Positions 10,538-21,078 of a DNA stretch of 64,000 nucleotides are shown in pieces. A program made the position numbers and the translations under genes. A model generated the notes under the pieces. The model was given only the letters and a program-made list of their open reading frames with translations. It made no database searches and was not told the origin of the DNA. The stretch lies in assembly GCA_018806915.1 (NCBI GenBank), contig JAGKQI010000090.1:62001-126000 (forward strand), written 5' to 3'. Positions within the stretch are counted from its first letter, which is position 1. Each line of letters begins with the position of its first letter. The stretch comes from Phytophthora colocasiae. Its lineage: Eukaryota; Oomycota; Peronosporomycetes; Peronosporales; Peronosporaceae.

Positions 10538-13030
10538 TTACCTCAGCTCGCCAGAAGAACAACCGGGACAATAATACTTTGAATACTTTCGCGGCTTGAC
10601 TCGATATACCGCGCATACTTTGCAGGAACGCGCGATGCGCTTCTTACCCGGCTTGCCATCACGAGTAGCCTTCTTCGTGTTCTTCTTGTCTGGGCATTGG
10701 GCAAGATAGTGTGAGTTGTCGACCTCGTTTCCGATGTTTGCGGCGAAGCCAGTTCTGTCTGCCGCGGTCGTCGCTGATTCAATTTCCTCAAATTTTTCCT
10801 TGTTGATAGCTAACAGCTGCTCGTGCAGTGTTCTCAAGAACTTGTAGTGTTCTGGGGGGTCTTGGTTTGTAGTTTTCAGGTGATATCTGTGCACGATAAA
10901 GGAGTTTACAAGCGCCATGTCCACCAGCCCGAAAAATATGGAGCGGTAATATTTGCGTGGCTTGTAAGCCAACTGGACGCTGTATCGCTGCATCCGGAGC
11001 TGGTCGTGGATATCAACACCTCCCATCCAGCGCTGATAATCCCTGACCAGCCCCGGTGCAGGGAAGTTCTTCTTTTCTTTCCCAACTCGACGATCTGGAT
11101 CAGAACACAAAAGCAAACATAATAGCCATCATAAACGTCAGTAAAAATAAGGCATCCAACTTATAACCAACTTACACACAGGGCCGAGTACTCGGCTTCC
11201 TCCCGTAGCCAGCATATGAACGGGGTTGTTATCCATCCACATAGCAGCAGTCATCTCAGGAAACATTTTGTTCTCTGCAATCTTCAGTGTTCCTCGCGGT
11301 GGGTCCACGCCGCCTTTACGAAGTTTCTTCTTCGTTATGACTCCGTCTGCATACCCGGATCGCTTTGTCTGGATCGTCCCCGTGAAGTACAGTCGTCGGT
11401 GAAGCAGCTCAAGTGCCAGGGTGACTGAGGTGTAGAACCGATCGGTCACCACGATGCGATACGGTGACGTCGGATATGGGGGCAACAGCTTATTCATCGA
11501 TCGCATTACGGCAGCAGCACCGGATGAGTTGTCCGCAGGAAGTGGAGCTGCGATGTTTGTCTTCGCACCAACGTACATTTCGATCCTATGTTGGCAAGAT
11601 GTTGGATTTGAGTTAGTACATTAGTTAGTATCCAACATATTTAACTTTGCCAAAAAAAGCACGAGCTTTGGCTCGCAAGCTCAACACGTACATCATGCAG
11701 TAAGCAGTGTGACCGCAGCATGCTGAAAAAACTTGGTGCCCCACTTGTGGGGCTTGTTCGGAGGTACTGCCGCATTGGGTTTCGTCGCGCGCGTAGGAAT
11801 CATCGCCTCGTCAAAAGAGATAACGGGACCGATCTTGTATCCACGCTGAAAGGTTTTCTGCAGAGTGCTCACCACGCTGCGCACTTTCCAGCCACGATCA
11901 ACTTGAGCTTGGGGCGCTTGATTGTCAGTAAAATGCAAGTTTTGCATAACGTGCTCAAAGCGGTTGCGAGGCAACCACTGTTCAAACGTGCCGAGGGGTA
12001 TAGCTCCACTGCTGTGCCGGCTCCAGTGCGCAGCCATCCCCCGACGTTGTGGTGCCAGCATTCTGGAGATCAAAAGCCCCACGACTCGCAATATTTCCCA
12101 CACCTCCACCGGTCGCACAGCTCACAGCCTCTTCTTGATATCTGGCAGTGTTTCACTATACTCAGGATCCGTTAGAAGTCGCGTTCGCCGGATTTCTCTT
12201 GCACGGGAGTCAATAGTCTGCATGTGATACCGGTTAGTCTCCTCCTTGATCTTTCGCCACAGCTTCGGAGGCATAAAGAAGAAGAACAGCGCAAGGGGGT
12301 CTTCCGCTATTTCCAGTACAGCATCAGTTGGTCCGTACGGACCTTCGTACAAGCCTGCATACGCTGGATCAGGGCCAAACGTCGCTGAATCTAAGTAGCA
12401 ATGTTAGTTTGTATAAAAACAACAAATCGCATCATACGCACCATAGTTCCATCCGTTCTGTCGCATCTCCTTCACAAGCTTCTTGTCGTGAGCTGCTACT
12501 GAGTACCGGCTACTTGGAAGCTCATCAGCCTCAACTACGTCCTCCTCATCCTCGTCTGATGAAAACGTCAACTCCCAATCGGCTTCTGCCTGCTCAAGTT
12601 CGTCAATGTCATCCTCTCCATCACTTGGGCTGTCATCACTCTCTGAATCCAGAGCGGTGTCTTCAGCAGTTCCACCCTTTTCCACATAACAGGGATCCTC
12701 AGCCGTAACTGACACACGATCAGCTGAGCGCACGCGCTGAACAGGTTCTCCAGACTGCTCTTCAACTTGTAAGTGCCGACGCTTTCGGGCTCGTGGAGGA
12801 CGGCCTAATGTTGGCCTTGATGTTGGATCACTGGGGAGCACTTGATGCGATGTTGGAGGCGATGTTGGCTGTGGCTCCACAACAGCCTCGACTTCGTTCT
12901 GCTCCGTCGAGTCCACCCCGCCGGTTTCACTTGGCCCAGGGTCTTCGCGATTCTCAGCTCGAGCCACCACATCGTTCATAGCCTGTCGGCACATCTCAAC
13001 GACGTCAGCAGCGCTCATTTCAGTCTCCAT
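10538..13030 (-). pseudogene. piggyBac transposase, multi-exon, with a stop and a frame break
   Basis: ATG at 13030 opens an acidic N-terminus (DDIDELEQAEADWE). Intron 12441-12391 (minus GTGCGT to TAG) precedes the IS4-like DDE domain: MPPKLWRKIKEETNRYHMQ, FEQWLPRNRFEHVMQNLHF, GPVISFDEAMIPTRA, YRIVVTDRFYTSVTLALELL and DYQRWMGGVDIHDQLRMQRY, with the acidic residues in the expected D-D-D order. Further introns lie at about 11690-11590 and 11120-11063. The C-terminus has a Cys-rich finger (CKVCAVY to YYCPGCSSG). Lesions: an in-frame TGA at 12122-12124 inside otherwise continuous homology, and a frame break at a T6 run near 11725 before the CCGHTAYC segment. Probably inactive. Confidence 0.88.
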
Positions 13031-13086
13031 GGATGAACCTACCTCCGAGATCGGTGACCGTGAAAGCCCAACGGATAGCAAACTCT

Positions 13087-13389
13087 TCACAGCAGGTTTT
13101 GGGTGAGACGCCGCGTGGACTCGTTTCCCTTAGGCTCGGCTGAAGCTCGTCTGGGGCCATGCCTTGTGCTAGCTTCTGGCGATGTCGGAGTCTCCTTCGC
13201 CTCCGCTGCAGCCTCTTTTGCCTCCGAGGCAGCCTTCTGTAAAGCTGCGCGAACCTTGATTGACGGTGGGCGCTGCTCAGCGAGGCGGTTGCGACGGAGC
13301 CGCCGCTCTCGCCGTTGCATTTCTAACTGGAGCTTCTTCTCCGCCGCAGTCATCTGCCGCTTCGGCATCTTGCCCGACGACGCCACCAT
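13087..13389 (-). CDS. Small basic ORF upstream of the piggyBac transposase
   Basis: ATG at 13389, about 100 aa, very rich in Arg, Lys, Ala and Glu (KKLQLEMQRRERRLRRNRL), predicted helical. It ends four bases into the frame leading to the transposase but in a different frame. It may be a separate product of the element, a first exon of the transposase, or a chance frame. No catalytic motif is visible. Confidence 0.35.
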   Translation of the reverse strand: MVASSGKMPKRQMTAAEKKLQLEMQRRERRLRRNRLAEQRPPSIKVRAALQKAASEAKEAAAEAKETPTSPEASTRHGPRRASAEPKGNESTRRLTQNLL

Positions 13390-13687
13390 TCTTCTGTTCC
13401 CCGCCAAATCTCAAAATGGCACGGATGGGGGACGGACGCAAAACCACCATTATGCACTTCCGTCTCTGCTCCCCGTCCCCTACGCATCCCTCCAAACCTT
13501 CCCGTTGGCCCCTGGACCTGTGCATCACTGGTCTATTTCACAACACCTAAGTATTGGCCCGAAAGTCAATACTAAAATCAAGCTTAATCCGTAATATGTT
13601 GGTAGGGCCAACATGACATAGATGCCCAAAACGCATTATACACCCGTTATGTTGGTAGGAGCCAACATGGTGAGCTTGAAGGGTTAA

Positions 13688-14445
13688 GCCGGATCTTTAA
13701 AGTCCACTTTTGCAGGTGGGTCATTGCCCAGTTCGAGTCTCCAGATATCGTGCTTGTCCACTATGGTGCGGAGCTGTTGCTCCAACCTCCGTGGAAAACC
13801 GTGCTCGAGTGCCTGGGCTACGAGTCTGTCAAGAGCATTTTGTAGGTCCTGGTCCGTGAAACGGGACGATAGAGTTGGTAGGTCATCCTCAACTTCAACA
13901 TCTGCATCCTCTTTGTCTTCAACTCGCACCGCTAATTGCTCCAATTGCCGGTCAATGTCGATTCCGAGCGATTTTAAGACATCTTGCCCTAATATGAACT
14001 CTGGTTCTTCACCTTCGATAATGAGGCACTCAACTGGCTCATGGAGCGAGACGGGCCCGGCTGCCGTATTCAGCAATAGACGAAGATGAACAGAGGACAT
14101 ACAATTGACCTCATGGTCTGCCACAGTCACGTTCACCACTGGGGTCTCAAGTGTCTGTACAGTCACAGATGGGTCCAGTTGTTGTAGCTGCACAACATGC
14201 CGGCGTCCAATGGCAGTTCTATCCGCACCGGTGTCGGCGCAAAAGGGCACCGACAGCACTCCATTGAGTAAAATAGACTTCTCTTCAGATGGTAGGCATT
14301 CCCGCAGACGCTTGAGTTTAGCTACGGTTCGCTTATTTCCGTCGTTCGATCGCTGTGCGCGGAGCTTGCGGCGGATGTCAGCTTTCTGGTCATCGGAAGC
14401 TGTTGGGCATTCCGATAGCCAATGCATCTCACTGCAATGGGGCAC
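13688..14445 (-). pseudogene. pol: Gypsy pol, aspartic protease portion, cut by piggyBac insertion
   Basis: Starts with the CCHC-like knuckle HCSEMHWLSECP. Contains the protease active-site motif FCADTGADRTAI (D-T-G-A), and the typical ILGQDVLKSLGIDID strand follows. The frame reaches the TTAA at 13684-13687, where the piggyBac-type element enters; pol homology resumes on the other side at 9818, about 3.9 kb away. Confidence 0.85.
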
Positions 14446-15269
14446 AGTGTGGGCGGCACTTTGGGTCGCTCGGCAGTTGTCTTAGTAACCGGTCTTGGAC
14501 CTGCACTACGGGGTTCACTATTGGGTTTGGGTTTTTTAGTTGGTTGCTTGTTAAGGCCAGGTTGAGATGGACGCTCACCACTACCGTCGCTTCTACCGCG
14601 CTTTGTGCGCTTCTGGCTCTGGTAAGCTCGCTCCTGGTCCAACGCCTTCTCTAGCACCAAGTCGTGCAGCAAGACCTCGTCTTCCTTTGCTTTACGCGCC
14701 TGGAAACGAATTGCCCGCTGTACTTCATCAAGTAGAGCTTTGGGCTCTAATGACGCGATCAGTATGCGGCATAGTTGTTGCCTGCCATCCGATCCAGTGA
14801 AAAACTGATTCCAACCATGTTCGTCAATGATATCATGGCAGCGTTTGAAATACTGTATCACTCTTTCGCTCACGTCAGTTTCAGACATGTCCATGCGCAA
14901 CTGGTCACGCATTTCCGCGTCAATGTCTGGAACGTCGTTGTTCTTCACACTGGTGATAATCTTGTCGACCTCCGCCATGATATGATCGTCAGTGACGTCG
15001 TCAATTGAGATTTGCCAACGGAGGAGGCACCACATGCGGAGGAGCCCCTCGTCGAAGGTGTTCTTGACCGGGACGATTAGATCGCCCGTATTGTCCTTAG
15101 CACGACTCTGGATTGTCTCTTCATACTCTCGGCGCTCTCGGCGCCACTTCACCAAGGCTGCATGTGAGGTGCTTGAGAGACGAGGAGGCAAAATCGGCGT
15201 GAAGATCGGGGCGCCACGGTCCTGGTCATCATCATTCGAGGTCGTGTTGGTTGACCGAGTCTTGGCCAT
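14322..15269 (-). pseudogene. gag: Gypsy gag (capsid-like) with zinc-knuckle junction
   Basis: ATG at 15269 (MAKTRSTNTTSNDDD). A helical retrotransposon capsid-like region follows (VIQYFKRCHDIIDEHGW, LCRILIASLEPKALLDEVQ), then a basic Lys/Arg/Pro-rich tail. The C-x-C...H...C knuckle (HCSEMHWLSECP) is read in the next frame, entering near 14445, so a shift is needed to continue into pol. This may be programmed frameshifting or a lesion; no slippery heptamer is convincing. The gag frame runs to a stop at 14322. Confidence 0.8.
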
Positions 15270-15307
15270 CTTCGTGGTTCGAGCAGAAAAACTGCTAAAG
15301 AATTCTT

Positions 15308-15633
15308 TGTAGTGTCTGCAGGGAAATCGAAGACACACGGGGGGAGTCGGCGAAGCTCCCTGAAGGTTTTTGCCGAAGTGTATTGCTAGTGGTAGATTGC
15401 AAAGTGAGGTTGTTCCTAATTGCTAGCTTAGTTTACCAAATGCCGGAGGCATTGGCGCCATAGGCACTTGGTTGGCCACGGTGTGTGTCAACACATTTGT
15501 CGTTATGTCATCAACATTGTCGTGACGCCAATCTTGTTGTCAACAGCGTTGGCGTTATCGGCTTCCCGCAGCTCTGGCTGGAGTTGGCTGGGTGGATACT
15601 GTGCATGAATATGCATGCCTTGGCAGCACTACA
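15308..15633 (-). repeat. 5' LTR of the Gypsy element
   Basis: Same 326-bp sequence as 6248-6573 with one visible substitution. Gag starts about 40 bp inside it on the minus strand. Flanked on the right by the GTGAG duplication at 15634-15638. Confidence 0.95.
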
Positions 15634-16387
15634 GTGAGTGTTTAATTGAGACGATGTATGTTCAGGCGCAGCACAAACTGCCTGCTCTTCCTTTTGCATG
15701 CATCTAACGTTGACAACAAGCTGGTGGAGAAGAAGAGCGAGAGCCACAGGTTGCAGACTGCAACTTGCAGCATACATGTACATTGTACATTACGTCTAGT
15801 GCAAGCTATCGTAAAATCCCAGCATCGTTTGGGAATCCCACCATCATGTTTACTCAAAGGTTAGTGCCAATATGCGATAAGAAGGTCTGCGCGTAAGTGC
15901 GTGTTGCCTCCTCGATTTGATCAGAGGCCTGAATTGTGCGGCTCTATCGTGACCTGCGTAGTCGTTGCTATTGTAGGGGACAATGAACTTGGACCCACTT
16001 TTGCCACCATCATTAGGAGGGTTTCTTTTTGGAAAACCATATGCAACATTTAGATATATGGGTAAAACCACGGCTCTCGTTCCAAAAATGAGGTCCGTTT
16101 TGCCAGATTCCTTCTCGTTTAGGCGCTACATGCCCTTAAACACAAGGAATCTGAATGCCCAAAAGTTTCGGGAAAAGGGCTCCGCAAATGTAGGAATTTC
16201 ATTGGGCGAGAAGCTAAACCATATGAAGATCATAAGAAAAGGCAACTTGCTGTGTCTCATGAAAATGATGTGTACCACCAAAATATTAATTTTGCACAGG
16301 TATCCTGTGCAACGCAACTGGTACTCTCCGTATACTGTCGCGTCACATTTATAAGATATAGGAGGTTCATTTGTAATCGTCAAGTTG

Positions 16388-16633
16388 TCATGTTTTGCTG
16401 GAATTGGGCCAACTCACCTCGAACGGCAAGCCCGGTTGCCTCCTAAAGTCGCGCATCACGCGCTTGACAGTGTTAGACGAGATCCCAAGACACTCTGCAA
16501 CAATGTCTCGCGTTCGTCCCCTTCGTGTAAGGCCTTGCGTGCGTGCAGCGGTGAAGAAGTTGTGTACATTCACCACAAACTTCTTCTCGCCAGCTGTGAG
16601 ACCCACGCCTTGAGGCATGCCGTGCTCGCTCAA
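16388..16633 (-). pseudogene. Transposase DNA-binding (helix-turn-helix) relic
   Basis: About 80 residues on the minus strand with GLTAGEKKFVVNVHNFFTAA, a TRRGRTRDIVAECLGIS turn and NTVKRVMRDFRRQ. This is the pattern of the N-terminal helix-turn-helix of oomycete Tc1/mariner or related DDE elements. No catalytic domain follows and no terminal repeats were seen, so it is a fragment. Confidence 0.5.
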
Positions 16634-17422
16634 AAATAAACGCTGCTTAGCGATTTTGGCCCAGAGGGCAGCTTTGATATCTATCTATAGATTCTATGTG
16701 TTTGCTGCGCAGTGGCGACAGTTTTGACTGCACCACGCCTTGATCTACCTGATGTTGAAGTTCGAGTGGGGCCAAGTGCACTGTCCCGTACAATAGTCTC
16801 AATCTCAGACGCAACCGATGCCTACCAGGTACAGTACTTGAAGTAGTTATAAGGCGGATTTGATCCAGCAAGAATGCCTCGTTGTTTGTGCTCCAGATGC
16901 ACCAAGCGTAATCGAGTGGAATATGCAGAAACTAGAAGCAACAAGCAAAATCAAAACGTCTGGGACAGGTTTACCTACGGCAACCGTGTCCACTATGTTG
17001 ACGGTCGGCACAGGCCAACAAGTGTCTGTAATCTCGCCAACAGTAGGTATGCCATGCACATGAAAGTTCCTGTCGGTTAGTTGCCTGAAATGGTACCAAC
17101 TTCAGCCAGCATACAATATCAATGAGGTGGTCAGGTGTACCGATATGTGTGACCAACGATCAATGAGCACTTGCTGCACCGGTATGTCTTCAAGACATTA
17201 TTGTCTTGGCACTGCCAAGTTGGCAGCAGAGCGGTTTTGGTGCAACAGACGGATCGGCCTTCGCTCCAGAGCGTAAGCAATGTGCCATAGTCATCAACAG
17301 TGGTGGCATCCTGAGCCTGCGTCATCGCCTTTTGGGAGCCAGCTGCAAGTCAGCCAATCAGCGCTGGGGAACAAGATTCTACACGCCAAGTTCTTCTCAG
17401 ACTTCTCACAGCCCCACTTGCC

Positions 17423-17782
17423 ATGGCCAACAGTTCTGTCCTACTGCAACTGCTCAACGGCTTCGGCCCAAGCTCTAGCGATCCTACCTCTCCTTCTGTT
17501 CGTCTTACGATTCAGCAGGGCAGGAATGCTCACCCACACGGGTCGCACCACGTTGATTTTACGGGGTACCCAACTTCATCCTGGAATTATGGTGCCATAT
17601 CAGTAATTAATATGTACATACACCTACTAGTCGGCGGTTTAAAGTGTGCAGTCATTCCACACGGTCACGATCGTCTTTGGCAGGTATATGATAAGCGTCT
17701 GGTTTACGGTACAAATCTGGGAAAGGGCGTCCCCTGGCCGCCGGTGGTCGACATCGTTTGGCCAACAATCAACCGTGTTTAG
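17423..17782 (+). CDS. Unrecognised ORF, 119 aa
   Basis: ATG at 17423 in a good context (CCATGG), stop at 17780-17782, ending 148 bp before B1. The product has a Gly/Pro-rich C-terminus (GKGVPWPPVVDIVWPTINRV) and a His-rich middle, no signal peptide and no known motif. Overlapping frames on the same strand make a chance ORF possible. Confidence 0.3.
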   Translation: MANSSVLLQLLNGFGPSSSDPTSPSVRLTIQQGRNAHPHGSHHVDFTGYPTSSWNYGAISVINMYIHLLVGGLKCAVIPHGHDRLWQVYDKRLVYGTNLGKGVPWPPVVDIVWPTINRV

Positions 17783-17907
17783 AGCGCGCAGGGATTAGAC
17801 CCAAGTTGGGAAACGCATCCCGATAGAATGTCAAAGGTAGTGTTTGTAATGGCCAACTAAAACAACCTGCTCAAACAGATATCACTTTACACTTGACTAT
17901 TTATTCT

Positions 17908-17928
17908 CCCGTCTCTCAAATTTCCGAA
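17908..17928 (+). promoter_or_regulatory. Initiator-like element before B1
   Basis: The pyrimidine-rich CTCCCGTCTCTCAAATTTCC lies just upstream of the B1 ATG. It resembles the oomycete initiator consensus (pyrimidines, then CA/AATTT). If used, the 5' leader would be very short. Assignment by eye only. Confidence 0.5.
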
Positions 17929-17930
17929 AA

Positions 17931-19829
17931 ATGCCGCGTGATTATTCTTTTCTCGGCCGTGCAGTTGTCGGCATCAACATTCGCCTAACATTCGCCAACG
18001 CGCAGCTCCGTGGACAAGCCCCCCAATTCCTGCGCAAGACAAGCATGGGGCCCCTGGCAGTTCAGCACTCGCAGTCTCCGAGACGCAAGCAATCCTCCTC
18101 CTCCGAGTCGTCTCCACACAGTGCCATGGCCAGTCCGGCCGTCTTCCCCCCGCTCAACCTGCGCTCCACCTCTACTGGCAGCCGCAACAGCTTCCTGCCA
18201 CACGCGTCGTTCCCCCAAAGCGACGACAGCAACGACGACGCTGAACGACGTAATGCCACAGCTCTAACGATTGTCGAGCTTCTAGCTCGCTCTGGTAACA
18301 ATAGCAACTCACAGAATCAGAAGACTCCGGCGCAACTGCCTTCTCTACGACCACAAAACAACAGTTCAATGGGCAGTCCGGCCCTGCTGCCATCACTGCC
18401 AAAGATGGTGATCCCTTCCATCCGTGGTGACCAGCGACTTGCCTTCCCGAACTCGGCCAACATGACGCAGAGCTACTCTACACAGACCCCTACATCTACG
18501 GGTGTGAGTCCCAACGGGCTCTCACCTGCTGCACGGCCGATGCCGATGCCAGCTGCTACTACTTCTAGCCCACCCAAGAGAGGCCGGGGTGCTGGAGCTT
18601 CCGGAGCAGTCAACAACTCTCGTAAACGCCAAAAAGATGAGCTCACGAGGCTGCGTGCACAGGTCCAGGAGCTTCAGCGTGAACTTGAGCACGTGCGATC
18701 CAGGATGCCCCGTTCTCGGGCGATTCCGACGGTCATGAACAGTGGAATCAAAACAGAGCCTGCTCGACAGCCTGAGCGGTCACCTCACTCTCCAGTTGCT
18801 GTAACCTCGGCACCACTGATGGGTCTGGAATCTGCAGGTGAGTCTACCAGTGGCCTCATGGTCGTTCCCGTGTGGGAGCGCATGGCGCAGCACCAGAAGG
18901 AAGAGAAGAGCAAAGCGGAGATGGAGAACCTACGACTCAAGGGCTTGATCCAAGAACAGTTAAAGATCTCCAAGGGTCTCGAGAAGCTCTTGCGGAAGAG
19001 ATGCAAGTCGTCCATGAGTTCGGGATCCGACGCTGAGACATCGGCTGCTGTGCTTGGCGTCAAGCGACCACGCACCAGTGATGCCGAAGAAACGGCCGTC
19101 TTCGCCTCGCTGGCTTCTGGCCTGGATGCGCGGCTGGCCGAGATGGAAGCTGTGTTCGAAAAGGGCGGCCTTACGCGGGACAAGCAGGAGCTGCAAGAAA
19201 CTCAGATGATCCTAGACGAACGTCGTGGCCCCGTGATGGAGGTCAAAGATGCCAAGATTCTGCCGTTCAACGTGCAAGCCTGTGCAGCCGCCGTCTGGAA
19301 GAGCATGGAAGACGAATCCGAGGCCACTGTTGTTGGTGGTACCACCAATGACACTCTGTGCTTCAAGAGCTCCATGCCCCTGCGGCAACACCGCGCGCCC
19401 GACGCCGAACTCATCATGCGCTGCGTGGTTCGCCGCGTGGTCGACGAACCCACTGGCCGCGTCGTATTGGTTTGGGAATCGGTGGCCGAGTGCCCCAACC
19501 GCCTTCCCCATGTAAGCTCCAGTGCCAAGGGCGTTGAGATCCGAGACTGTGGCTGGGGTCTTCTAGAACCGCTACGTACATCTACAGGCGAGCACTCGAG
19601 TATTCTGCAGCTTTGCTCGTACCTGATGCCCCAGCTCTGCGGCGTCTCGGCCGAGCAGAGTCGGCAACACATTCACGGCCTTGCTGAGCTGGTGGCGCCA
19701 TGCTATCGCGGCATGTGGAACAAACGCCAACGCAATGTCGAAAATATGCTCATGAATGGCGTTATTGACGCCAAGAACGGCTACCAGCGATCGCCCAAGG
19801 TCGAGCTCAAGCAGGAAGCTACTCGGTGA
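17931..19829 (+). CDS. B1: long bZIP-like / START-like family protein
   Basis: Intronless, 632 aa, ATG at 17931. The N-terminal 220 residues are disordered, rich in Ser, Pro, Asn and Gln. A proline-bounded basic patch leads into NNSRKRQKDELTRLRAQVQE (about residues 227-247) and a leucine-heptad coil (VQELQRELEHVRSRM). A second helix has EEKSKAEMENLRLKGLIQEQ. The globular C-terminus carries ILPFNVQACAAAVWKSM, VVRRVV and RVVLVWESVAECPN, and ends LVAPCYRGMWNKRQRNVENM. Codon use is GC-richer and the frame is clean, suggesting this long copy is under constraint. It is the longest member here and, with its acidic/Ser-rich N-terminus, the best candidate for a working transcriptional regulator. Confidence 0.88.
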   Translation: MPRDYSFLGRAVVGINIRLTFANAQLRGQAPQFLRKTSMGPLAVQHSQSPRRKQSSSSESSPHSAMASPAVFPPLNLRSTSTGSRNSFLPHASFPQSDDSNDDAERRNATALTIVELLARSGNNSNSQNQKTPAQLPSLRPQNNSSMGSPALLPSLPKMVIPSIRGDQRLAFPNSANMTQSYSTQTPTSTGVSPNGLSPAARPMPMPAATTSSPPKRGRGAGASGAVNNSRKRQKDELTRLRAQVQELQRELEHVRSRMPRSRAIPTVMNSGIKTEPARQPERSPHSPVAVTSAPLMGLESAGESTSGLMVVPVWERMAQHQKEEKSKAEMENLRLKGLIQEQLKISKGLEKLLRKRCKSSMSSGSDAETSAAVLGVKRPRTSDAEETAVFASLASGLDARLAEMEAVFEKGGLTRDKQELQETQMILDERRGPVMEVKDAKILPFNVQACAAAVWKSMEDESEATVVGGTTNDTLCFKSSMPLRQHRAPDAELIMRCVVRRVVDEPTGRVVLVWESVAECPNRLPHVSSSAKGVEIRDCGWGLLEPLRTSTGEHSSILQLCSYLMPQLCGVSAEQSRQHIHGLAELVAPCYRGMWNKRQRNVENMLMNGVIDAKNGYQRSPKVELKQEATR

Positions 19830-21078
19830 AAAACGCCACTAAAGTGTAGAACAGTTTTGAGGCTATAACTATGACAAGGAATAAATAAACAAAGTGGCAA
19901 CACCGACAAGCTCTACAAAGCGATAATTACGGTATAGCGTCGTGTAAACAAAATCAGGGTGGGTTCAGAGCCCCGATTACGAGCTGAATTGGATTACGGC
20001 GGTGATGTGCGCGGCACCATGAAAAAATCCAACAGTGGTCGGATGCAACGTTGAATGCACTCCACAGTGGAGTGCTTGTTCGCGATGCCCTCACCAAATG
20101 CAGACGACTTGCTACTTAATACTATTAATAGTACTCATTTGGTATTGTTGGTGTTGGCAGAAGCCATAGACAGGTTTAGATTTACTTGTTGGAGTCACTC
20201 CACCAGCAAACTTTTGTGGGAGTGCCAGCAGCTGAGGGGAGGATGAAGTATTGAAGCACGTTGAGAATGATGAACGACATACTCTACATCGCAAAGCAAG
20301 TTGAAATATTTCTGTTGTCTTTGCATGCCGTTCCGCTTGCGGTATGATCGCAGTTGACATGCATGCAGCATACTGTACATTTTGCTGCTTCGCGCAGCAG
20401 AAATGGCATTCCTTTCGAGATGATCACGTCACGTGAGGTGTCCATTGCTTGACGCAGTCTCCGCTGGAAGTTTGCCGCGCGCACTAAGGCTTGCCGCTGT
20501 ATCCAAAAATACGAGGACATGTAGAAAATAATTATGGGAAAGCTGGAATAGGGCCACTTGATGCCGAGACGATTTTCCCGAGTCGGACACCGCAGGCACA
20601 CTCGTCTGATGTGCAAATGTACAGTGTACTGTACTACAGAAGCAGAAGATCAGCACGTACATTTACATGTACATGCAACATACGAATACATGTAGGTAGT
20701 CCTGTTTGATCGAGCGATTGCGGCCAAGAGTACTTGTCGGTTCTTGAGGGAGAGTAAACCCCATAAACTAGACTTACATGTACATGTACACTGTACTCTG
20801 GTCCGTGAGTGAAAGCTACCAGTGTATGTTTTCCAGACTGAGTCAATGTCCAGCTGGATATTGTACATGTACAGTACTGTACTTGTGTATCCACCCGCGT
20901 CCAGGTGTTTGATCCCAGCTTACGATCCTACATCGACTCGATCGTTTTGCCATAATCCTCGATTTGATCGCGCACAGTGTGCGCTACCTGTGCCACAGGT
21001 GCCAGCTATCATTCGTCATGGAGAGACAGAAGTCTATCCAACACTTTCCGACTTGCGGGACAACTCGAACCACCTGTC
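19830..21078. promoter_or_regulatory. B1-A2 intergenic region with TACATGTA palindromes
   Basis: No credible gene. Holds a dense set of palindromic TGTACATGTACA-type motifs at about 20664-20675, 20688-20695, 20775-20790 and 20861-20883, the last two within 320 bp of the A2 start. Single copies recur near other family genes (about 15772, 22639, 23153, 44502). They could be factor-binding sites; low-complexity drift is the alternative. Bases 21047-21063 carry ACTTTCCGACTTGCGGG, repeated before A3. Confidence 0.4.

Larger units (their letters stand above)
9823..13683 (-). mobile_element. piggyBac-type DNA transposon nested in the Gypsy element
   Basis: Bounded by TTAA at 9819-9822 and 13684-13687, the canonical piggyBac target duplication. 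Terminal inverted repeats begin CCCTTCAAGC at both ends. Subterminal palindromes ATGTTGG-n-CCAACAT occur near both ends (about 9868-9890, 13598-13614 and 13648-13668). The coding strand is minus. Because it lies inside pol and both pol sides can be followed, it inserted after the retrotransposon. Shares termini type and palindromes with the 58566-59547 element. Confidence 0.93.
6248..15633 (-). mobile_element. Ty3/Gypsy chromovirus-type LTR retrotransposon with nested piggyBac
   Basis: Two 326-bp LTRs (TG...CA) flank the element, and the 5-bp target duplication GTGAG is present at 6243-6247 and 15634-15638. Coding order on the minus strand is gag, zinc knuckle, protease, reverse transcriptase, RNase H, integrase, chromodomain, which is Ty3/Gypsy order; the chromodomain marks a chromovirus. 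A polypurine tract (minus GGAGGGGCAG, plus 6574-6583) directly abuts the 3' LTR and confirms orientation. The two LTRs differ by one base that I can see (C at 6364, T at 15424), so the insertion is young, yet gag-pol has several frame breaks. An obvious tRNA primer-binding site inside the 5' LTR was not recognised. Confidence 0.95.
15639..17930. other. Unassigned 2.3-kb stretch between Gypsy element and B1
   Basis: Several short open frames but nothing recognised apart from the transposase relic at 16388-16633. An ORF at 15983-16354 (+, ATG) and its antisense 15850-16071 are both low-complexity-free but unplaced. ATG ORF 16874-17080 (+) begins with clustered cysteines (MPRCLCSRCTKRNR). A TACATGTA palindrome lies near 15772. 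Sequence before 15639 continues directly from 6242 if the retrotransposon is removed, so this is the original downstream flank of A1. Confidence 0.4.
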
